41,713 nt of DNA from an uncultured Verrucomicrobiota bacterium. Lineage in GTDB: Bacteria > Verrucomicrobiota > Verrucomicrobiia > Methylacidiphilales > UBA1321. Location of the stretch: NCBI GenBank assembly GCA_903863295.1, contig CAIPBM010000113.1, positions 1-41,713 of the forward strand. Direction: 5' to 3'. Positions 33,498-41,713 of this stretch are shown here, in pieces. Numbering within the stretch: the stretch's first letter is position 1; the number at the start of each line of letters is the position of its first letter. A program made the position numbers and the translations under genes. The notes under the pieces were generated by a model. That model had not been told where the DNA came from. It ran no database searches and saw nothing but the letters and a program-made list of their open reading frames with translations.

Positions 33498-34289
33498 ATG
33501 GCCGTGCCCAAACACTTTTGCTTTCTGCTGCTGGTTCTTGCGGGAATGACGCCACTTTGGGGTCAGGATGACGGCCCGGTAAAGATGACGCCGGAGTTTT
33601 GTTTTACTGTGCCGCTGGATCAGGTCGGGACAGATGTCTCGGTGAAGTACCCGATCCTGATGAATCCGTCCACGATTCTCAAGCCCGGCATGAAGCTGCG
33701 TGTGCTCTACATCCTGGCCAACCACACGGATGCCAATTCCGACCTCGTGCTCGCGCACAAGGGCACAACCGAGCAGGCCTACGCGCGGGATCCGGGCGCC
33801 TCAACGGATGGAACCGCCAAGTTGCCCAGTGAAGTTGCCCACGAGATCGAGGGTTACCGCCGCACGGTCTGGGAAGTCGCCAATAATTTTGTCCTGGCCA
33901 TGGCGCAATATCCGACCGACTCGATGCACCTGATCTACCAGCCCGTGAAGGACAACCGGGTCTTGAAGGACGAGATTTTCAGCTTTTTTGATGGGATGTT
34001 GGTGGGGCTGCCGGGCGGCAAGGTGACGGTGCTGGCGGTGGAAAATGACAGCAAGGCGAACGCCGCGGGCGTGAAGGCCGGGGATGAAATTGTTTCCATA
34101 GGCGGAATTCCAACCAAGGGCGACTTGGCCACATTCGCCTCGGCCTATGCCACGACCAAGCACGACGCCAAAGTCAATGAAGTCTCCAGCTATCCCATGA
34201 CCATCCGCCCCGATGGAAAGGGCGAGACCCGCACGGTGAATATCTCCATGCCCGCGACGCTCAAGGGCGGCTTGATGAACGGGCTTTAA
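33498..34289 (+). CDS. Secreted PDZ-domain protein
   Basis: A 263-residue protein with a signal peptide (about 1-22, CFLLLVLAGMTPLWG) and a C-terminal PDZ-like domain (about 170-255; GGKVTVLAVENDSKANAAGVKAGDEIVSIGG). No protease domain is seen. The N-terminal half (about 30-150) is an unrecognised domain. ATG 33498 is chosen because it gives the signal peptide; the frame is open upstream to 33459. It may bind exposed C-termini in the periplasm, perhaps as an adaptor, but no partner is visible. Confidence 0.78.
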   Translation: MAVPKHFCFLLLVLAGMTPLWGQDDGPVKMTPEFCFTVPLDQVGTDVSVKYPILMNPSTILKPGMKLRVLYILANHTDANSDLVLAHKGTTEQAYARDPGASTDGTAKLPSEVAHEIEGYRRTVWEVANNFVLAMAQYPTDSMHLIYQPVKDNRVLKDEIFSFFDGMLVGLPGGKVTVLAVENDSKANAAGVKAGDEIVSIGGIPTKGDLATFASAYATTKHDAKVNEVSSYPMTIRPDGKGETRTVNISMPATLKGGLMNGL

Positions 34290-34329
34290 GACAGTTTTTC
34301 CAACAGGCATTGACAATCGGGCGCAATTT

Positions 34330-34346
34330 CGCCAGTTTGGCGGGCT
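34330..34346 (+). promoter_or_regulatory. Short hairpin before the S20 start codon
   Basis: cgcca-gtt-tggcg at 34330-34342 forms a 5-bp hairpin four bases before ATG 34347. It covers the position where a ribosome binding site would lie and might play a part in autoregulation, as known for S20 elsewhere. TTGACA at about 34311-34316 is a possible -35 box. Confidence 0.3.
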
Positions 34347-34616
34347 ATGGCCAATACCCGTTCCGCTGCCAAGCAGGCCCGCGCCGCCGTGCGCCGCCGT
34401 GCTCGCAACCGTACTCAGATCAGCACCGTGCGCACTTCCGAGAAGAAAATCCGCGCACTCGCCAAAGCCGGTAAAACGGACGAAGCCGCGAAGTTGCTTC
34501 CCGCGTTTCAATCCCAGATCGACCGTGCCGCCAAAAAAGGTGTGGTTCACAAGAACACCGCTTCCCGTCACAAGCAGCGCGTCGCCGCTCTTTTGAAGCC
34601 AGCCAAGAAGGCTTAG
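34347..34616 (+). CDS. rpsT: Small ribosomal subunit protein bS20
   Basis: An 89-residue basic protein of the 30S subunit that binds 16S rRNA. The start NTRSAAKQARAAVRRRARN and the run of Lys/Arg-rich helices with conserved VHKNTASRHKQRVAAL near the end are diagnostic of S20. Length is normal. It stands alone, with a hairpin terminator at 34650-34690. Confidence 0.95.
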   Translation: MANTRSAAKQARAAVRRRARNRTQISTVRTSEKKIRALAKAGKTDEAAKLLPAFQSQIDRAAKKGVVHKNTASRHKQRVAALLKPAKKA

Positions 34617-34649
34617 TCCGGCAGATTGCCTGTCCAAGGCAGTCGATAC

Positions 34650-34690
34650 GACCTCCGTGGGCGAGAGACTTCGCTTCGGAGGTCTGTCTT
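34650..34690 (+). terminator. Rho-independent terminator of rpsT
   Basis: gacctccg (34650-34657) pairs with cggaggtc (34677-34684). Inside, gcga and tcgc can extend the stem. It is followed by tgtctttt. Its position, 34 bases after the rpsT stop, means the lptD start must lie downstream of it. Confidence 0.68.
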
Positions 34691-34703
34691 TTGTTATTGG
34701 CAC

Positions 34704-37064
34704 GTGTCAGTGGCGCTGCTACCACATTGTGGCTTGAGGATTACGCACTTTACCCCGCTTTTTACTGCCTTTTGTGTAATCTGCACTTTTGGCCTGCTTT
34801 CCCTGCGCGGTCAGGAGCTCCCCGCTATCTCCACCACACCACCCGTGGCGAGCACCGGGGATGGATCGGTGGAAATCACGGCCGATGGCCAGAACACCTA
34901 TCTGGGAAATATCGCCACCGCGGATGACAACGTCGTCCTGCGCTACAAGAGCGATGTGATTTTCGCCGATCATATGATCTACGACCGTTCGACCAAGACG
35001 GTCACCGCCTTGGGCAACGTCCGTATTTTCAGTGGTACCAAGGTCTATCGCGGGAGCAGCATCGTTTACAACCTCGAAACCAAGGCGATGACCTCCTCCG
35101 CATTTTACGGCGAGGAATATCCCAAGTTCGTCACGGGCAAGCAGGTCACCACGCCAGAGCCGGATCACTACCGGTTGACCAATGCCACCTTCACGACGGA
35201 TAACCGGGCCAACCCGAGTTTCCACATGGCGGCGAGCACGATCGAGTATCGCCCCAACGATGAAGTCGTCCTCAAGAACGTCCTGATCTACGTCGGCAAC
35301 GTCCCGGTCTTTTACGTGCCGATTTTCGTCCAGTCGCTCAACGATTCCCGCCCGGCCTACCAGTTCCAGGTCGGCAATAGCGGTCGATTTGGTAGCTATA
35401 TCGATAATACCTACAACTGGGTGGCCGATAATAAACTACGTGGCTCCACGGAATTCGACGTGCGGGAAAAGCGCGGTTATGCAGGCGGCGTCGATGTCCA
35501 ATATTTCCCCAGCCTGACCAGCGATATCCTGCTCAAGACCTACTACGCGCAGGACAATCTCTACTCCAAAAGTTACAACGGCATCAACAAGGGCAACCAG
35601 AGTGACCAGAACGTTTTCGACGGCGTGCCCTATGACAACCGGTACCGGGTGGCTTACGAGCATCACCTTCAGTTCAGCAACGACTTCTCCTCCATCGCGG
35701 ACCTGAATTTCTGGAGCGATCCGTGGATCACCCGCGACTTTTTCTCTGGCGAATATCAAGGGGAGAATCAGCCGCCGAATTTTATCAGCCTGAACGAATA
35801 CAACCCCAACTTCACCCTTTCCCTTCTGGCGAGCCCCCAGGTGAATCCCTTTTTTGAGACCGTTGAGCGCCTGCCCGAGTTCATGGCGGAGGTCAAGCAG
35901 CAGAAAATCTTTGGGACGGACATTCAGTACAGCAACCAGAGCAGCGTGGTGAATTTCGATTTGCACTACGCCGATACCAGCAAATTCTCCAACCCCTCCA
36001 ACTACATCTACAATTCATTCCCGGTCACCAACGCTTATACCTACTATCACCCGAACGCGACCTACTCCTACAATCCGAATTCAACCGCAAACTACAACGC
36101 GGACCGCTACGACACCTATCATGAGTTTTCTTACCCGCACCAGTACTTCAATTTTCTATCGCTGACGCCGCGCATCGGGGGCCGCTTTACCTACTATTCC
36201 GACGAGACTCAGGATTTGGGAGGCACGCTGAGCAAGGCGCGCTTGGCAGGAGACGTTGGACTTGAGGGGGACTTCAAGATTTCGCGTACGTGGCTCAATG
36301 TGGCCAGCCCCAACCTCGGCATCAACGGCATCCGCCATGTGGTGGAACCCTTCTTCAACGCGCAATACGCGCCATCACCTACGGTTACCCCAAATGAAAT
36401 TCACGGCTTTGACAACCGTCTCTACTCCACGCAGCTCCAGCCGATCAACTGGACGGAATACAATTCGATCGACTCGATCGACAAGCAGGCGGTTTTGCGA
36501 TTCGGCGTCTGGAACAAGATTCAGACCAAGCGGGACGGGCTGAATTACGACCTGATCACCCTCCAGACCTATGCCGATGCCGACTTTGACCGCAACTTCA
36601 GTTCCTCAACTCCCAATTCGACCTTGAGTAATCTTTTCAACAATCTGGTCTACGCCCCGACCAAGCAGCTCCAATTCAACAACTTTAGCGCCATTGATGT
36701 CAGCGGCGGTGGCTACAATCAGGTCGATACCAACGTCACCTGGTCGCCCGATCCTTCCTTGCAACTCACCGTGGGGGATCACTACATCAATCACAGCCCC
36801 ATTTTCAGCGACAGCAACAACATCGCCTTTGGCATGTTCTATCGCTTGAACGAGCACTGGCAGTTGCAAGCTCAGGAGCAATTTGAGGCCGTGACCGGTC
36901 GTCTTCAGTTGCAGGAATATACCATCACGCGCGATCTCGATTCGTGGCAGGCGGCCCTCAGCTACTCAAACAGTGAATTCAACGGCCAGAACAACCAGAC
37001 GGTCTACTTCTCCCTGACCCTGAAGGCCTTCCCGCAATATCAGCTTCGCACGCCGCGGATGTAG
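34704..37064 (+). CDS. lptD: LPS-assembly outer-membrane protein LptD (OstA/Imp)
   Basis: The outer-membrane barrel that inserts lipopolysaccharide at the cell surface. After a signal peptide (FTAFCVICTFGLLSLRGQE) comes an OstA-type beta-jellyroll segment (ITADGQNTYLGNI, VIFADHMIYDRSTKTVTALGNVRIF). A long barrel region follows, rich in Tyr, Asn, Phe and aromatic-polar alternation, ending in YQLRTPRM. About 786 residues from GTG 34704; the frame opens with a TTG at 34626, but that lies before the rpsT terminator. GTG 34710 or TTG 34734 are other candidates and no clear ribosome binding site decides. The partner LptE is not in the window. This gene shows the cell has an outer membrane with LPS. 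Confidence 0.88.
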   Translation: MSVALLPHCGLRITHFTPLFTAFCVICTFGLLSLRGQELPAISTTPPVASTGDGSVEITADGQNTYLGNIATADDNVVLRYKSDVIFADHMIYDRSTKTVTALGNVRIFSGTKVYRGSSIVYNLETKAMTSSAFYGEEYPKFVTGKQVTTPEPDHYRLTNATFTTDNRANPSFHMAASTIEYRPNDEVVLKNVLIYVGNVPVFYVPIFVQSLNDSRPAYQFQVGNSGRFGSYIDNTYNWVADNKLRGSTEFDVREKRGYAGGVDVQYFPSLTSDILLKTYYAQDNLYSKSYNGINKGNQSDQNVFDGVPYDNRYRVAYEHHLQFSNDFSSIADLNFWSDPWITRDFFSGEYQGENQPPNFISLNEYNPNFTLSLLASPQVNPFFETVERLPEFMAEVKQQKIFGTDIQYSNQSSVVNFDLHYADTSKFSNPSNYIYNSFPVTNAYTYYHPNATYSYNPNSTANYNADRYDTYHEFSYPHQYFNFLSLTPRIGGRFTYYSDETQDLGGTLSKARLAGDVGLEGDFKISRTWLNVASPNLGINGIRHVVEPFFNAQYAPSPTVTPNEIHGFDNRLYSTQLQPINWTEYNSIDSIDKQAVLRFGVWNKIQTKRDGLNYDLITLQTYADADFDRNFSSSTPNSTLSNLFNNLVYAPTKQLQFNNFSAIDVSGGGYNQVDTNVTWSPDPSLQLTVGDHYINHSPIFSDSNNIAFGMFYRLNEHWQLQAQEQFEAVTGRLQLQEYTITRDLDSWQAALSYSNSEFNGQNNQTVYFSLTLKAFPQYQLRTPRM

Positions 37065-37158
37065 CCTTTGTTCATGATGCGCGCAAGTACGGTCTTTTCG
37101 TCTCCCCGCTAACAGTCTTGCGGTTTGCCCTCAATCCCGGCACAATCTCCCCTCCTTT

Positions 37159-39742
<2,584 letters not shown>

Positions 39743-39789
39743 CGTCGGCGAGCCGACGAGGAGCACTTTCCGGCGTTGAATAAAAAATC

Positions 39790-40515
39790 ATGAGCCCGAC
39801 TCCGATCTATAAATTTGGCAAAATTCCCCGTCACGTCGCCATCATCATGGACGGCAACGGACGCTGGGCGAAGGCCAAGAACATGATGCGGATCCAGGGA
39901 CACCGGGCCGGGGCTGAATCGGTGAGGGAAGTGGTCAACGCCGCTGGCGAATTTGGCGTCAAGTACCTGACGCTCTATGCCTTTTCCGTCGAGAATTGGA
40001 AACGGCCCAAGACCGAGGTGCATACCCTGATGGGCTTGCTCGAAAGTTTCCTGCGCGATGAATTGCCGGAATTAATCAAAAAGAACGTCCGGCTTCAGGC
40101 CATCGGTCGGCTCTCCGATCTTCCGGAAAACGTGCGCGATCAATTGCATCATTGCATCCAGGCCACACGAAACAACACCGGCCTGGTCCTGATCCTGGCC
40201 TTGAGCTACAGCGGACGGGTCGAGATCATTGAAGCGGTTCATTCGATCATTCGCGAAATCAAGCTGGGGCATCTCGACAGCGCCCAGATTGATGAGCAGG
40301 TTTTCAATCATCATCTCTATACCCGCTACTATCCCGATCCCGACCTCCTCATCCGCACCAGCGGAGAGATGCGCCTGAGCAACTTCCTGCTCTGGCAACT
40401 CTCGTACACCGAAATCTACATCACTCCCACGCTATGGCCCGACTTCCGTCGCCAGAATTTTGCCGAGGCGCTGCTTGATTACGGCAAGCGACAACGGCGG
40501 TTCGGGTCCGTCTAG
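39790..40515 (+). CDS. uppS: Undecaprenyl pyrophosphate synthase (cis-prenyltransferase)
   Basis: A 241-residue enzyme that extends farnesyl pyrophosphate to the C55 carrier lipid used for peptidoglycan and O-antigen synthesis. Motif HVAIIMDGNGRWA has catalytic Asp21; GHRAGAESVREVV and RTSGEMRLSNFLLWQLSYTEIY complete the pattern. It follows purA by 47 bases. With ugd and lptD nearby, the neighbourhood leans towards envelope biosynthesis. Confidence 0.95.
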   Translation: MSPTPIYKFGKIPRHVAIIMDGNGRWAKAKNMMRIQGHRAGAESVREVVNAAGEFGVKYLTLYAFSVENWKRPKTEVHTLMGLLESFLRDELPELIKKNVRLQAIGRLSDLPENVRDQLHHCIQATRNNTGLVLILALSYSGRVEIIEAVHSIIREIKLGHLDSAQIDEQVFNHHLYTRYYPDPDLLIRTSGEMRLSNFLLWQLSYTEIYITPTLWPDFRRQNFAEALLDYGKRQRRFGSV

Positions 40516-40579
40516 CCGATCTCCTGGGTGAAATAATCTAGGGTTACCCTGAAGTCCGATTTTGTGCCATGTTAGCCCC

Positions 40580-41713
40580 ATGCAAACGTCACCTTTTGCC
40601 CCGCGCCAATTTCTTCCCGATACCATTGACCTGACCGATACCGCGCAACTCGCGCCGGTTTTCGATAAGTTGGAGGCCCAGCTGGGCCAGGTGATTTCCG
40701 TGGCAGACCTCGAGGCCTGGTTGCGGGATCACAGCGAAGTTTGCGCGGCGCTCTCGGAGTCCTCCTCGCTGACCTACATCGAGATGACCTGCCAGACGGA
40801 TGACGAGGCGAAGGAGAAGGCCTACATGCACATCGTTGAGGTGGTCGATCCGTGGTTGAAGCCGCGCCAGTTCTCCTTGATGCAGCGGCTGGTGCAATCG
40901 CCCTGGTTCGCGCAACTCCCACCCTTTTACGCCATCTTCCGCCGTAGCGTGGAGACGCAGGTGAAACTTTATCGCGAGGAAAATGTCGCCCGCGAGACCG
41001 AGGTCGCCAAGCTCACACAGCAGTACCAGAAAATCAGCGGCGGCATGACCGTGGTGTTTGATGGCCAGGAGCAAACTCTCGCGCGCATGGGGCGCATCCA
41101 GGAAGAACCGGATCGCACCCGCCGAGAGGCAGCGTGGAAGACCGTGACGGAGCGTCGTCTCCAGGAAACCGACAAGCTGGAGGAGCTTTTCGACAAGCTT
41201 CTTGTCCTGCGGAACGAGATCGCCCATGCCGCAGGCTTCTCCGATTTCCGTGCCTACACCTTCGCCAATTACGAGCGGTTCGATTACACGCCGGACGATT
41301 GTCTCCGCTTTCACGATGCGGTTGAGCACCACATCGTCCCCTTGGTGCGGGAGATGCAACGGGAGCGCCAGAAAAAACTGGGAGTCGATACCCTTCGCCC
41401 CTGGGATTTGGCCGTGGATCCTGATCACAATCCACCCCTCCATCCGTTCAAGGAATCGTCCGAGTTGTTGGAGAAATCGCACCAGATTTTCACCAAGCTC
41501 GATCCCCGTCTCGGTGCCTATTACGACATCCTTCGCAGGCAGGAACTGGTCGATCTCGATAATCGCAAAGGTAAGGCTCCGGGCGGTTACCAGAGCACGT
41601 TGTCGGAAGCGCGGGTGCCGTTCATTTTCATGAATGCGGTCGGCGTTCACCGTGATGTCGAGACCATGCTGCATGAGGCGGGACATGCCTTTCATGCCCT
41701 GGCCGCGCGTGAA
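40580..41713 (+). CDS. M3 family oligopeptidase, oligoendopeptidase F-like (3' partial)
   Basis: The frame starts at ATG 40580 and is open to the right window edge, giving 378 residues with the C-terminus missing. The zinc motif HEAGH is at residues 365-369, next to the window end, in the TMLHEAGHAFHAL block typical of M3 peptidases. Before it, GGYQSTLSEARVPFIFMN and FSDFRAYTFANYERFDYTPDD match PepF-like blocks. M3 oligopeptidases degrade short peptides in the cytoplasm. No signal peptide is seen. A very long minus-strand open frame (40589-41695) lies opposite and is spurious. Confidence 0.9.
   Translation, partial: MQTSPFAPRQFLPDTIDLTDTAQLAPVFDKLEAQLGQVISVADLEAWLRDHSEVCAALSESSSLTYIEMTCQTDDEAKEKAYMHIVEVVDPWLKPRQFSLMQRLVQSPWFAQLPPFYAIFRRSVETQVKLYREENVARETEVAKLTQQYQKISGGMTVVFDGQEQTLARMGRIQEEPDRTRREAAWKTVTERRLQETDKLEELFDKLLVLRNEIAHAAGFSDFRAYTFANYERFDYTPDDCLRFHDAVEHHIVPLVREMQRERQKKLGVDTLRPWDLAVDPDHNPPLHPFKESSELLEKSHQIFTKLDPRLGAYYDILRRQELVDLDNRKGKAPGGYQSTLSEARVPFIFMNAVGVHRDVETMLHEAGHAFHALAARE

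Noticed and set aside
32971-33511. Several open frames on both strands around 33000-33500
   Set aside because: They fall on the RNase P RNA gene and read conserved RNA blocks as protein.

Overview
The window reads as a gene-dense, fairly GC-rich stretch of a Gram-negative bacterial chromosome. LptD, a TatA-type translocase subunit, an OmpA-type protein and a signal-peptide-bearing S1 sulfatase indicate an outer membrane and a secreted carbohydrate or sulfate metabolism. The ECF sigma/membrane-partner gene style, the sulfatase and the small stress proteins fit Verrucomicrobiota or a related PVC lineage best; this is an inference from gene style, not a phylogeny. I see no phage, insertion sequence, CRISPR array or tRNA.

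Layout. 1-292: tail of an AT-rich unknown gene. 567-2021: sulfatase (minus). 2329-4552: ECF sigma factor, membrane-anchored putative anti-sigma factor and an HtrA/DegP-like protein whose three catalytic residues are all replaced (a pseudoprotease). 4629-7009: GH1 glycosidase plus metallo-beta-lactamase hydrolase. 7086-8477: secreted unknown protein and a lipoprotein. 8679-16864 (minus): a tight six-gene operon made of a small membrane protein, GH13 alpha-glucan enzyme, transglutaminase-like protein, NtrC-type regulator, sensor kinase and ClC antiporter. 17351-18686 (minus): small stress-type genes DUF1328, CsbD and HdeD. 18781-19473: membrane protein. 19617-21965 (minus): rho and a DEAD-box helicase. 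22680-23328: VapBC-like toxin-antitoxin pair. 23387-25116: purB and tatA. 25082-28067: MFS transporter and two overlapping membrane-protein genes. 28445-30289 (minus): a second ClC protein. 30412-32709: OmpA-like and AI-2E family proteins. 32941-33365 (minus): RNase P RNA. 33498-41713: PDZ protein, rpsT, lptD, ugd, purA, uppS and the 5' part of an M3 peptidase.

Most notable. Three separate minus-strand transcription units (the six-gene operon, DUF1328, csbD) each carry a near-identical sigma-54-type promoter motif, TTGGCAT followed by a GC doublet with exactly 10 bases between GG and GC, 26-54 bases before the start codon by my estimate. The six-gene operon encodes an NtrC-type activator with an intact GAFTGA sigma-54 contact motif. 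Together this looks like a self-contained, autoregulated sigma-54 stress regulon (acid, osmotic or envelope stress) linking glucan metabolism, chloride/proton exchange and small stress proteins.

The second notable system is the ECF sigma / anti-sigma / pseudo-HtrA operon. It resembles the layout of algU-mucA-mucD or rpoE-rseA-degP, but the protease is degenerate and may act as a PDZ sensor or chaperone. Several intergenic palindromic repeat families are also present, including a 36-bp near-perfect inverted repeat between the AI-2E gene and the RNase P RNA gene.
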